A stretch of 64,000 nucleotides of DNA from JANXVY01 sp031365425 (lineage in GTDB: Bacteria > Pseudomonadota > Alphaproteobacteria > Rhizobiales > Hyphomicrobiaceae). Under the pieces are notes generated by a model. That model was not told the origin of the DNA. It did not search any database and worked only from the letters and a program-made list of their open reading frames with translations. Location of the stretch: positions 1 to 64,000 of the forward strand of contig JANLYB010000251.1 of NCBI GenBank assembly GCA_031365425.1, written 5' to 3'. This document shows positions 8,398-16,156 of the stretch, one piece after another (position 1 is the first letter of the stretch; every line of letters begins with the position of its first letter). Position numbers and translations under genes: made by a program.

Positions 8398-9794
8398 TGG
8401 CAGCTGATATTCTGGTCGTAGACGACGAGTCCGATATCCGGGACATCGTGTCGGGGATCTTGGAAGACGAAGGCCACCGCACGCGGCTTGCCCGTGACAG
8501 CGACGAGGCCTTGCGCGCCATCGAAGAGCGGCGGCCGCAACTGGTCATTCTCGATATCTGGCTCCAGGGCAGCCGGCTTGATGGTCTTGAAGTTCTGTCG
8601 ATCATCAAGCGCACGTACCCTGAGTTGCCGGTCGTGATTATTTCGGGGCATGGCAACATCGAAACCGCGGTGACGGCCATCCGGCGTGGAGCGTATGACT
8701 ACATTGAAAAGCCGTTCAAGGCGGATCGCCTGGTGCTGGTCGTACTGCGTGCACTTGAAGCATCGCAGTTGAAACGCGAAGTCCGTGAGCTGCGTGAGAA
8801 GTCGACCATCAGCGCCGAAATGGTCGGAAAATCGGCAGCCATCAACCAGTTGAAGAACGCGATCGAAAAGGTGGCGGCCACCAACAGCCGCATTCTAATC
8901 CGCGGCCAGTCGGGCACCGGCAAGGAACTCGCCGCGCGCGTCATCCATACGAAGTCTCATCGCGCCGATAACCCATTCGTCGTTTTGAATGCGGCTGCGA
9001 TGGCCCCCGACCGCGTCGAGGAAGAATTGTTTGGAACCGAGGATCGCACGGGCGGTCCGCGCAAATGTGGTGCGCTCGAAGAAGCACATGGCGGCACCCT
9101 CTACATCGACGAAATTGCCGACATGCCGATGGAAACACAGGGCAAGGTGCTGCGCGTTTTGGTCGAGCAGAAGTTTCTGCGCGTGGGCGGCGCGCAGAAG
9201 GTGGCCGTCGATGTGCGCATCGTGACCTCGACCTCGCGCGACCTCGAACGCGACATGCAGGAGGGACGCTTCCGCGAGGATCTGTTCCACCGGCTCAACG
9301 TCGTGCCGCTGCGGGTTCCAGGCCTTACGGAGCGCCGCGAGGACATTCCAGATCTCATCACCCACTTTGTTGGCCAGATCGCGCAGAGTTCCGGGCTTGC
9401 GCCACGGCGGATCGGCGAAGATGCGATTGCCGTGCTGCAGGCCCATGACTGGCCTGGCAATGTGCGCGAACTGCGCAACAACATCGAACGGCTGATGATT
9501 TTGGCTGGCGGCGAATCCGGCACGATCATCACCGCCGACATGCTCCCCGACGAGATCGGCTCCAACGTGCCGCTGCCGGTTAACGGTGGCGCGGAGCACT
9601 TGATGAGTTTGGCCCTGCGCGAGGCCCGCGAAATCTTCGAGCGCGAGTACTTGCTGGCTCAGATCAACCGCTTTGGCGGCAACATCTCGCGGACGGCGGA
9701 GTTCGTGGGCATGGAGCGTTCGGCGCTGCATCGCAAGCTGCGCGCGCTGGGCGTATCGTCGGATCAACGCACCGGCGATCTCAAGACGGCGTGA
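8397..9794 (+). CDS. ntrX: Response regulator NtrX (sigma-54-type activator)
   Basis: This 465-residue partner of NtrY has an N-terminal receiver (acidic DDES near residue 8; acceptor Asp in LVILDIWL near 53). The AAA+ domain has Walker A GQSGTGKELAARV and Walker B GTLYIDEIADMP, and a Fis-type helix-turn-helix (SRTAEFVGMERSALHRKLRA) lies at the C-terminus. Where canonical activators have GAFTGA, the loop here reads LFGTEDRTGGPRK. This is typical of NtrX and suggests it may not contact sigma-54 normally. It overlaps ntrY by one base. The next gene starts 34 nt downstream without a terminator, so the operon probably continues. Confidence 0.94.
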   Translation: MAADILVVDDESDIRDIVSGILEDEGHRTRLARDSDEALRAIEERRPQLVILDIWLQGSRLDGLEVLSIIKRTYPELPVVIISGHGNIETAVTAIRRGAYDYIEKPFKADRLVLVVLRALEASQLKREVRELREKSTISAEMVGKSAAINQLKNAIEKVAATNSRILIRGQSGTGKELAARVIHTKSHRADNPFVVLNAAAMAPDRVEEELFGTEDRTGGPRKCGALEEAHGGTLYIDEIADMPMETQGKVLRVLVEQKFLRVGGAQKVAVDVRIVTSTSRDLERDMQEGRFREDLFHRLNVVPLRVPGLTERREDIPDLITHFVGQIAQSSGLAPRRIGEDAIAVLQAHDWPGNVRELRNNIERLMILAGGESGTIITADMLPDEIGSNVPLPVNGGAEHLMSLALREAREIFEREYLLAQINRFGGNISRTAEFVGMERSALHRKLRALGVSSDQRTGDLKTA

Positions 9795-9828
9795 GCCCTG
9801 AGCAACGGGACCAGGCACGGAGACACCG

Positions 9829-10377
9829 TTGCACGCTCTGTCGCATCCCGAGGACTACAAGACCGGCGCAAGATTGCTGGTCTTGCGAGCGCGCAACAAG
9901 GACGGCGCTCGCGAATTGCGCACCATTTCGCGTGCATCGTTCAGCGCAGCAGAATTTGACCAGCAACTTGGGGAGCTCGTCGAACTTATGCGGCCGGGTG
10001 AACGCATTTACGCAAGTGCCGGGTCCCGTGACGTGCCCAAGGCCATCCGCATGTTCAAGGAGCGCCAGCTCGCTGCCGGCTACGATACTGACGGCGAGGC
10101 CTTCTACCGCGCCATCGAATCCCGCTGGTTGTCGTGCTTGATGGACCCGAAGTGCCAGGCTGAGAAGATCTGGCTGTTCGATTGCGATAGTGCTGACGAT
10201 GCGGCGCGGGTCAGGCACGAGTTGACCGGACTTGAGGGCCTGCCCGCGTCTCCATACGAATATGCAACGAAGTCCGGCATGCACTTTGTTGTCCCGGCGT
10301 TTGACAAATCCAAGTTAACCGATCACACCCGCGCACTCATCCACGACAACGCTCTGATGCTGTGGGCGTTTTCATAA
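9829..10377 (+). CDS. Small protein with primase-like motifs, similar to phage hypotheticals
   Basis: I do not recognise a named family for this 182-residue protein. Two motifs stand out. IWLFDCDS (114-121) gives an hhDhD pair (Asp118, Asp120) at a strand end. KSGMHFVVPAF (148-158) gives an S-x-x-H signature (Ser149, His152). Their order and spacing match motifs I and II of the archaeo-eukaryotic primase (AEP) fold; a third acidic motif is not clear. From memory, small uncharacterised tailed-phage proteins share the RDV-KAI...F...SCLM-P...DCD...H layout. The TTG start is chosen for GGAG about 8 nt upstream. It sits where trkA lies in many relatives, between ntrX and dat, 12 nt before dat. A polymerase role is inference. 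Confidence 0.6.
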   Translation: MHALSHPEDYKTGARLLVLRARNKDGARELRTISRASFSAAEFDQQLGELVELMRPGERIYASAGSRDVPKAIRMFKERQLAAGYDTDGEAFYRAIESRWLSCLMDPKCQAEKIWLFDCDSADDAARVRHELTGLEGLPASPYEYATKSGMHFVVPAFDKSKLTDHTRALIHDNALMLWAFS

Positions 10378-10389
10378 AGGGGCACCCAC

Positions 10390-11253
10390 GTGACGCGCTG
10401 TATTTACGTGAATGGGCAGTATCGCGCTTATGCCGATGCGCTGATCCACGCCGAGGATCGCGGGTTTCAGTTCGGCGACGGCGTTTACGAGGTTATGGAG
10501 GTGCGCAATGGGCGCCTCATCGACCAGGAGCGGCATCTGACGCGCCTGTCGCGCTCGCTTACGGAATTGAAGATCCCACAACCTATGACGGGGCCCGCGA
10601 TGTCGCGGGTTTTGACGGAGGTGGTCCACCGCAACCGGGTGCATGACGGTCTCGTTTACCTGCAAGTCACGCGCGGCGCAGCACCCCGTGATTTCGCGCT
10701 GCCTGATACAGATCATCCCACCACGTTTGTGTGTCTCGCGCGGCCACTTAACCACGCAAAGATTGCCGCTAAGGCGAAAGTTGGGATTGGCGTCAAGACC
10801 ATGCCGGAAGCGCGCTGGAACCGTTGCGATCTCAAAACGGTGATGCTGCTGCCGTCGATACTCGCCAAGGATGCAGCGAAGGCGGAAGGGGCCGGCGAGG
10901 CCTGGTATGTCGATACGGCAGGCTTCGTGACGGAAGGCGCTTCGAGCAATGCTTGGATCGTCACCGCGGCAGGTGAGTTGGTCACACGCCCCGTTGGTCA
11001 CGAAATCCTGGCTGGTGTAACGCGAGCGACTTTGAAGGACGTCGCGGCGCAGCTGCAACTCAAGGTCATCGAACGGCCGTTCAAGGTGAGCGAGGCCATG
11101 GAAGCGAAGGAAGCTTTCCTGACATCGGCGAGCAATATCCTGATGCCGGTGGTCCGCATCGACGGCAAACCCGTTGGAACTGGTAAGCCCGGACCGGTCG
11201 GTGAACGGCTTCGGGCTGCGTTCCATGATGTGGCCAAGGCAACTGCCGTCTGA
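10390..11253 (+). CDS. dat: D-amino-acid (D-alanine) aminotransferase
   Basis: This 287-residue fold-type IV PLP enzyme interconverts D-alanine and D-glutamate with their 2-oxo acids, supplying peptidoglycan precursors. Class IV features are visible: DRGFQFGDGVYEVM near residue 25, the PLP-lysine segment CDLKTVMLLPSILAKDAA near 145, and the cofactor-phosphate loop EGASSNAWIV near 178. GTG start with AAAGGGG about 6 nt upstream. Class IV members also include branched-chain aminotransferase and aminodeoxychorismate lyase, but the overall match is best to Dat. It is the last gene before hfq and shares the strand of the ntr operon. Confidence 0.85.
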   Translation: MTRCIYVNGQYRAYADALIHAEDRGFQFGDGVYEVMEVRNGRLIDQERHLTRLSRSLTELKIPQPMTGPAMSRVLTEVVHRNRVHDGLVYLQVTRGAAPRDFALPDTDHPTTFVCLARPLNHAKIAAKAKVGIGVKTMPEARWNRCDLKTVMLLPSILAKDAAKAEGAGEAWYVDTAGFVTEGASSNAWIVTAAGELVTRPVGHEILAGVTRATLKDVAAQLQLKVIERPFKVSEAMEAKEAFLTSASNILMPVVRIDGKPVGTGKPGPVGERLRAAFHDVAKATAV

Positions 11254-11260
11254 TTTTCGA

Positions 11261-11301
11261 GCAACCGGTGCAACAGGTTTAATCGAGACCGGGGTTGCTT
11301 T
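11261..11301 (+). terminator. Possible weak terminator after dat
   Basis: GCAACCGGT (11261-11269) pairs with ACCGGGGTTGC (11288-11298) with a 2-nt bulge across an 18-nt loop, followed by TTT. The stem begins 8 nt after the dat stop. The T-run is short, so termination may be partial. Confidence 0.35.
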
Positions 11302-11429
11302 AGTCGCGGGCGCGGGCCATTGCCGAATGGCATGGCGCTGACCATAATGTCACAGTACGCGTGTAGCGTCCGCCGCCATGGGTACTTGCTCATGTGCCAA
11401 CGTAAAAAGACGTAACAAAGAGAAAAAAA

Positions 11430-11684
11430 ATGGCCGCTGAACGAGCCCAAAATCTGCAGGACGCGTTTCTCAATCATGTCCGCAAACAAAAAGTTCCTTT
11501 GACGATATTTCTCATCAACGGTGTAAAGCTGCAAGGCATCGTCACGTGGTTTGACAACTTTTGTGTGCTCTTGCGCCGGGACGGTCACTCCCAACTCGTC
11601 TATAAGCATGCCATCTCGACGATCATGCCGGGCGCGCCGGTCCACTTGATGGACAACGATCCCAGCGAAGCTCAAGCAGGCTAG
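11430..11684 (+). CDS. hfq: RNA chaperone Hfq
   Basis: This 84-residue Sm-like protein forms hexamers that promote pairing of small RNAs with mRNAs. Sm1 (about 16-55: LTIFLINGVKLQGIVTWFDN) and Sm2 with the YKHAIST signature near 60 are intact. The short acidic tail is typical of alphaproteobacterial Hfq. It is preceded by 176 nt from dat, with an A-rich leader (AAAGAG about 8 nt before ATG), and is followed by hflX, the conserved order. In rhizobial relatives Hfq is needed for expression of nitrogen regulators, which fits the neighbourhood. Confidence 0.97.
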   Translation: MAAERAQNLQDAFLNHVRKQKVPLTIFLINGVKLQGIVTWFDNFCVLLRRDGHSQLVYKHAISTIMPGAPVHLMDNDPSEAQAG

Positions 11685-11771
11685 GACAGCATTACAATCG
11701 AAGACGCCGACACCAGACCCGGCCTTGACGACGATCAGATCGCGCAGATCCCTGCGCGCCCTTCCCGCCCG

Positions 11772-13130
11772 ATGGATACCAGTGTGGCTGCAACGCGAGC
11801 GCTCGTGCTGGTGCCCGTCCTGGCGCGCGGGCATCGCATTGCGCGCGCCGTTCCCGGCGACGGTACGCAGGCTCCAGCCCCAACACCGCTGCACACGCCA
11901 GCCGACCGGCTTGCGGAGGCCGTGGGGCTGGCGCAGGCAATTGATCTCGATGTACGTCAGGCCCTGGTCATACAAGTTCCCTCTCCTCGTCCTTCGACGT
12001 TGCTGGGCGGCGGCAAGGTGGCCGAGGTCAAGTCGGCAATCGAGGAGCACGGCGCGGGACTCGTCATTGTCGATCACGCGCTCTCGCCCGTTCAACAGCG
12101 CAACCTCGAAAAGGAATGGGGTGCGAAGGTGCTCGACCGCACCGGGCTCATTTTGGAAATCTTCGGCAAGCGCGCACAGACCAAGGAAGGCGTGCTTCAA
12201 GTCGAGCTTGCGCATCTGTCGTATCAGAAGTCGCGGCTCGTGCGCAGCTGGACCCACTTAGAACGCCAGCGCGGTGGTCGCGGCTTCCTCGGCGGTCCCG
12301 GCGAAGCGCAGATCGAACTCGACCGGCGGATGATTCAAGACCGGATTGACGGCATCAAGCTCGACCTCGAAAAGGTCGCCCGTACCCGTGCCTTGCATCG
12401 CGCCGGCCGCAACCGGGTCTCGACGCGAGTTGTCGCAATCGTCGGTTACACCAACGCTGGCAAATCCACGTTGTTCAATCGTCTCACCGGGGCCGGTGTT
12501 CTTGCCCAGGACCAAGTGTTTGCCACGCTCGATCCGACCATGCGCGTCGTCCGCTTGCAAAGCGGCCGCCGGGTGATCCTGTCGGATACGGTCGGGTTCA
12601 TCTCCGATCTGCCGACGTCGCTGATCGCAGCCTTTCGTGCGACGCTCGAAGAAGTGATCGAGGCCGATCTCATCCTTCATGTTCGCGACATCGCGCATGC
12701 CGAAACAGAGGCCCAGCGCGCCGATGTCGAAGGTGTGCTGGCCGATCTCGGCATCGATACAGTTCCAGCCGACAGCCATATTTTCGAAGTCTGGAACAAG
12801 ATCGACTTGCTTGATGACGAACAGCGACAGGATCAGCTCGCGGCGGCTCACTTCGCCAAGCGAATTCCCGTCGCCATTTCTGCTGTGACCGGCGAGGGCA
12901 TTGACGCTCTCCTTGCTGCCATCGATAACCGGTTGGGAGAAGCAGACGCACTTCTGCAGTTGACGATCCCTGCCCGTGACGGGCGGACACTCGCGTGGCT
13001 CTATGAAGAGGCCGACGTACTGGAGCGCTCCACCAATGCAGAGGGCGACACCGACGTACGTCTTCGAATCCCAAGCGAAAAGCGCGAGCGTCTCGTGGCA
13101 CAGCTTCGCAAGGCCGGAATTGCGATATAG
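11772..13130 (+). CDS. hflX: Ribosome-associated GTPase HflX
   Basis: This 452-residue GTPase binds the 50S subunit and rescues or splits stalled ribosomes in the known family. It has an N-terminal HflX domain (about 1-200) with the glycine-rich LLGGGKVAEVKSAI near 77 and a coiled-coil stretch near 170-200. The G domain follows with G1 GYTNAGKST near 220, G3 DTVGF near 268 and G4 NKID near 340. The ATG has no clear ribosome-binding site. The frame stays open back to a stop at 11682-11684 but offers only ATT or ATC upstream, so a rare non-canonical start cannot be excluded. Confidence 0.94.
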   Translation: MDTSVAATRALVLVPVLARGHRIARAVPGDGTQAPAPTPLHTPADRLAEAVGLAQAIDLDVRQALVIQVPSPRPSTLLGGGKVAEVKSAIEEHGAGLVIVDHALSPVQQRNLEKEWGAKVLDRTGLILEIFGKRAQTKEGVLQVELAHLSYQKSRLVRSWTHLERQRGGRGFLGGPGEAQIELDRRMIQDRIDGIKLDLEKVARTRALHRAGRNRVSTRVVAIVGYTNAGKSTLFNRLTGAGVLAQDQVFATLDPTMRVVRLQSGRRVILSDTVGFISDLPTSLIAAFRATLEEVIEADLILHVRDIAHAETEAQRADVEGVLADLGIDTVPADSHIFEVWNKIDLLDDEQRQDQLAAAHFAKRIPVAISAVTGEGIDALLAAIDNRLGEADALLQLTIPARDGRTLAWLYEEADVLERSTNAEGDTDVRLRIPSEKRERLVAQLRKAGIAI

Positions 13131-13166
13131 AATTGCCTCATATGCGACAAGAGGCAGGAGACAACG

Positions 13167-13454
13167 ATGACCGTTCGATCGCTGGCATTCATTGCCGCGT
13201 GTCTCTTGTTTTACACGAGTGCCGAGGCACGCTCCCCGGTGCGCGGGCCAGGACCCCAGGCAGGTTCGGTGTCGGTCTGTTCGCGTTACGGCAACGGCTG
13301 TTACACGGCTCCCGTTCGTCATGGCCGGTTTGGCCTTGAAATGCGCCTCAAGGGAGGGACCTGGATCGATTGCAAGGGTAGCTGCAAGGATACACTTCGC
13401 GAGGAAACCATCGACTTCTGGGACACCCAGCGCGAACGCAGTTCCCGGCATTAA
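13167..13454 (+). CDS. Small exported cysteine-containing protein
   Basis: This unrecognised 95-residue protein has a clear Sec signal peptide (about 1-21, cleavage near SAEA/RS). The mature part has four cysteines (CSRYGNGC and CKGSC), probably two disulfides in the periplasm or outside the cell. Similar short proteins occur across Hyphomicrobiales, but I know no function. AGGAG lies 7 nt before the ATG. It follows hflX by 36 nt and precedes the Nudix gene by 5 nt, so it is probably cotranscribed. Confidence 0.75.
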   Translation: MTVRSLAFIAACLLFYTSAEARSPVRGPGPQAGSVSVCSRYGNGCYTAPVRHGRFGLEMRLKGGTWIDCKGSCKDTLREETIDFWDTQRERSSRH

Positions 13455-13459
13455 CCCTT

Positions 13460-13897
13460 ATGCAGGATCCTGCCATCGCTCCCCACCCTGCTGCCAGCGC
13501 ATGCATCTTCCGCGGTGACACGGTCTTGCTGGTGCAGCGAGGCAAGCCGCCAAACGCAGGGTCGTGGAACCTCCCAGGCGGAAGCATCGAGCCCGGCGAA
13601 ATGGCAATCGACGCCGCAGCCCGTGAGGTTCTCGAAGAGACGGGAATCTCGTGCCGCCTTCATTCGGTTGCGGGCGTCAACGACGTGATCCTGCGCGACG
13701 CCGGCGGTGTCTTGACCCATCACTATGTGATCATAGCCTTCGCCGGTAGCGGCGAAGGTCCGCCGGTCGCGGGCTCCGATGCCATGGCAGCCGCGTTCGT
13801 TCCGTTGAGCCAGCTTGCGCAACGCGGATTGGGGCGGCGGGTTTGTGAGATCGTGATGGCAGCCTATCGCCTCGATCTGGCCCAGCGCACAGTGTAG
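13460..13897 (+). CDS. Nudix hydrolase
   Basis: This 145-residue cytosolic hydrolase acts on nucleoside-diphosphate-linked substrates. The Nudix box is complete: GGSIEPGEMAIDAAAREVLE and the following ETGI satisfy Gx5Ex7REUxEExGU, at about residues 38-60. The N-terminal strand (ACIFRGDTVLLVQRGKPP) resembles ADP-ribose or mutator-type pyrophosphatases. Substrate cannot be assigned from sequence alone. It begins 5 nt after the small exported protein. Confidence 0.88.
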   Translation: MQDPAIAPHPAASACIFRGDTVLLVQRGKPPNAGSWNLPGGSIEPGEMAIDAAAREVLEETGISCRLHSVAGVNDVILRDAGGVLTHHYVIIAFAGSGEGPPVAGSDAMAAAFVPLSQLAQRGLGRRVCEIVMAAYRLDLAQRTV

Positions 13898-13943
13898 AAA
13901 ATCGCTTGCTAGGCCGCTCAGAATCCATGGTAACAGACCCGCG

Positions 13944-14354
13944 ATGTCGAACACCAAGCACACAGCTACGCGCAGATCGAGGTTAGCCGTCGCACTTCTG
14001 GCGGCGAGCGTTATGCTGCCGGCTCCAGTGGCTGCCGCGCCCGCCGTCAAGGATGTGAAGCCCTACGATGACCGGCTGATGCGGCTCGCCGAGATCCTCG
14101 GTGCGGTGCATTTTCTTCGTGAACTGTGCGGGGCTAACGAGGGCCAGTACTGGCGCGAGCGCATGGAAGAATTGATGCGCGCGGAGGGCTCGTCTGCTTT
14201 ACGGCAAGCCCGTTTGACACGCGGCTTTAACCAGGGTTACCGCAACTACGCGCGCACCTATTCGACCTGCACGCCAACGGCGCAGACCGCGATTCAGCGC
14301 TTCCTCGCGGAAGGCGCGCAGATCTCGGATGGCTTGGTCAAATCGATCCCGTGA
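13944..14354 (+). CDS. TIGR02301 family exported protein
   Basis: This 136-residue protein has a twin-charged N-terminus and a signal peptide (cleavage near AAA/PAVK, about 36). The mature part is helical, with LGAVHFLRELCG near 52, a W-R-ERMEEL segment near 70, FNQGYRNYARTYSTC near 95 and two cysteines that may pair. This pattern matches the TIGR02301 family of unknown function found in Hyphomicrobiales. It follows the Nudix gene by 46 nt on the same strand. Confidence 0.8.
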   Translation: MSNTKHTATRRSRLAVALLAASVMLPAPVAAAPAVKDVKPYDDRLMRLAEILGAVHFLRELCGANEGQYWRERMEELMRAEGSSALRQARLTRGFNQGYRNYARTYSTCTPTAQTAIQRFLAEGAQISDGLVKSIP

Positions 14355-14421
14355 ACCCGAAAATCCGGTTCGGTAAAAATCCCGCTTACGATGCGCATTT
14401 ACTGTGAGTTATCTCTGCAAC

Positions 14422-14449
14422 CCACTAGACCTCGACCGTGTGCTAGTGG
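14422..14449. promoter_or_regulatory. Inverted repeat, candidate operator
   Basis: CCACTAG (14422-14428) and CTAGTGG (14443-14449) form a perfect 7-bp inverted repeat with a 14-nt spacer. It lies 60-87 nt upstream of the small gene at 14509 and 68 nt after the TIGR02301 gene. No T-run follows, so an operator or mRNA hairpin is more likely than a terminator. Confidence 0.35.
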
Positions 14450-14508
14450 ACGATACTATGATCGGGCGCGCTAAGTAAGAGTTCAGGCGAGCCGGCAGGG
14501 GATGACAG

Positions 14509-14754
14509 ATGCGTACTTTCGAATTGGCCGCCAAAGACGACGAAAACATCTGCGCGCTGGACTTGATCCTGGCTGCTTGGGATGAAGGGCTGGACTGCGG
14601 ACTTGCCCCCGAGCAGATGGCATACGCGGCGATGTTCACGGCTCTCACCGATCTCGTTGGGATGTATGGCGAGGATGCGGTTCTCGCTCTTGTGAAAGGT
14701 TTGGAGCGGCGCGTATCGCATGGGGAATTCACGCTCAATCGCCGCACGCAGTAA
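14509..14754 (+). CDS. Conserved small cytosolic protein of unknown function
   Basis: This 81-residue, acidic and mainly helical protein has no signal peptide or membrane segment. The central part (CALDLILAAWDEGLDCGLAPEQ broken over residues 16-37, then a hydrophobic helix MFTALTDLVGMYGED) looks like a compact helical bundle. GGGG lies about 8 nt before the ATG. I recall similar short hypotheticals in Hyphomicrobiales but no function. It is convergent with the gene ending at 14770. Confidence 0.68.
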   Translation: MRTFELAAKDDENICALDLILAAWDEGLDCGLAPEQMAYAAMFTALTDLVGMYGEDAVLALVKGLERRVSHGEFTLNRRTQ

Positions 14755-14769
14755 CGCGCAAACGCGCGT

Positions 14770-15423
14770 TCATTTTTCCCGCCGGAACGAGTGCCAGGTG
14801 CCATCGGCTCCAATCGACAACCGCCACCACACCCAGCGCTTTGCAGCTTTTATGGCAGCGGCATCCTCAGCCGGCATAAGCGCGGCGAGATCGGTTTCCT
14901 CTTGGGGTGTGAGCTTAGAAAGATCGCGTTCGGCAAGATACGGCCAGACAAAAATCGCATTGTTTTCGATGTCGCGACCCAGGGGAACGGCCGCCGGGCT
15001 GAGCGCAAGGATCTTATCGAGCACGGCAAGTATCTCCAAGCCTTTGCCATCCTTGGACTGATTGGCGAAATAGGCGACGGGATCGTCAACGGGGACATCG
15101 GCGATGTCGGGCCGCATTTCGTTGAGTTCGAGAGCGGTCTTGAGATCGATCAGCTTGCCCGAGCGGACGGCGGTCAGGATCGCATCGCGCATTTCTGCAG
15201 TGGGATGCGGCAGCGTCGCGTTTGTAACGGCGGCCCTTGAGGGGGCCGCAAACGAAGGCGGAGCCATAACTGCCGCTGGATAGACAAGTGCAACAAGCGC
15301 CAGTACCAGTACCTTCAGGCGAACATGCCGATTCAAGGGACCGGGAGAACATTGAACGTGCGGCATGGAAAGTTGCAATCTATTGGTCATGCGCGCGATC
15401 AGGTCCGCCATCGTACTCAGCAT
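14770..15423 (-). CDS. Exported or membrane-anchored hypothetical protein
   Basis: This protein of about 217 residues has a hydrophobic segment near residues 36-60 (LVLALVALVYPAAVMAPPSFA) acting as signal peptide or anchor. A helical soluble part follows, with EMRDAILTAVRSGKLIDLKTAL near 80, split by a loop, and a C-terminal KRWVWWRLSIGADGTWHSF. No catalytic motif is visible. The start at 15423 is chosen because GAGG lies 6 nt upstream; a longer frame begins at 15465 and shorter ones at 15411, 15390 and 15366. Its 5' end lies within 45 nt of the divergent LysE gene. Confidence 0.66.
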   Translation of the reverse strand: MLSTMADLIARMTNRLQLSMPHVQCSPGPLNRHVRLKVLVLALVALVYPAAVMAPPSFAAPSRAAVTNATLPHPTAEMRDAILTAVRSGKLIDLKTALELNEMRPDIADVPVDDPVAYFANQSKDGKGLEILAVLDKILALSPAAVPLGRDIENNAIFVWPYLAERDLSKLTPQEETDLAALMPAEDAAAIKAAKRWVWWRLSIGADGTWHSFRREK

Positions 15424-15467
15424 GCGCTTCCTCGTTTTGACCCCGTCGCGCCCCTCAAGGTGCATTC

Positions 15468-16127
15468 ATGAGCTGGATGCCTAATCCGCTCGTGATCCCC
15501 GTCGGCGCTATCATCGGGATCGTTGTGGCGGCTCCGGTGGGTCCGGTCAACGTGCTCTGTATTCAGCGCGCCATTGCGCGTGGGTTTTGGGGCGGACTGG
15601 CGGCAGGGCTCGGCGCTATGCTCGGCGATGGCTTGATCGCACTTTTCGCAGCCCTCGGCGTCGGTGCGATTTCCGGCGCCGTTACAAAGTACCGGGCAAT
15701 CATACAGGTGATCGGCGGCTTTGCCCTCATGCTGTTTGGTTATCGCCTGTACACGGCGCCCGCGGTTCTTGAGCTGGACAAGAGCGAGAATGGCGGCGCG
15801 GGCACGTTGATTGATTACGCCTGGGACATTCCCAAGACGTTCTTTCTGACGATTACCAACCCTGGTGCTGTGCTTGGGTTATTTGCCATCTTCGGTGGCG
15901 TTTCAACCTACGTTGAAGTCAAAAGCCAGACGGATGCGCTGGTCATGGTTGCCTCCGTCATGGGGGGGAGCCTTGCATGGTGGCTGTGGCTATCGAGCGT
16001 GATCGGCCGCATGCGCCACAAACTAAAACCCGAGTGGCTCGGTCTTATCAATACCCGCGCGGGCCTCCTGCTGATCGGCTTTGGGCTGCTTCTGATCGGC
16101 GAAGTGGTCTGGAATGCTGTGAAGTAG
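15468..16127 (+). CDS. LysE/RhtB family amino-acid exporter
   Basis: This 219-residue inner-membrane protein has about six hydrophobic segments. The family hallmark APVGPVNVLCIQRAI near residue 24 and GAMLGDGLIALFAALG near 48 are present. A second conserved block LTITNPGAVLGLFAIFG lies near 127. LysE members export amino acids or other small metabolites; the substrate is unknown here. AAGG lies about 8 nt before the ATG. It is divergent from the exported hypothetical and convergent with mazG (29-nt gap containing a palindrome). Confidence 0.88.
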   Translation: MSWMPNPLVIPVGAIIGIVVAAPVGPVNVLCIQRAIARGFWGGLAAGLGAMLGDGLIALFAALGVGAISGAVTKYRAIIQVIGGFALMLFGYRLYTAPAVLELDKSENGGAGTLIDYAWDIPKTFFLTITNPGAVLGLFAIFGGVSTYVEVKSQTDALVMVASVMGGSLAWWLWLSSVIGRMRHKLKPEWLGLINTRAGLLLIGFGLLLIGEVVWNAVK

Positions 16128-16130
16128 GCG

Positions 16131-16154
16131 GGTCCAGGGCGCGCGCCTCCTGGC
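16131..16154. repeat. GTCCAGG...CCTGG palindrome between convergent genes
   Basis: CCAGG (16134-16138) pairs with CCTGG (16149-16153), and the loop is itself GC-rich (GGCGCGCGCC). It fills the 29-nt gap between the LysE gene and mazG. It resembles the palindromes at 114-161 and 16562-16581. It may double as a factor-independent terminator, but there is no T-run. Confidence 0.45.
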
Positions 16155-16156
16155 CT

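Noticed and set aside
8341..8399. tRNA-like GGGTCGAATCC stretch at the end of ntrY
   Set aside because: No cloverleaf forms around it and it is the coding end of ntrY plus the ntrX ribosome-binding region.
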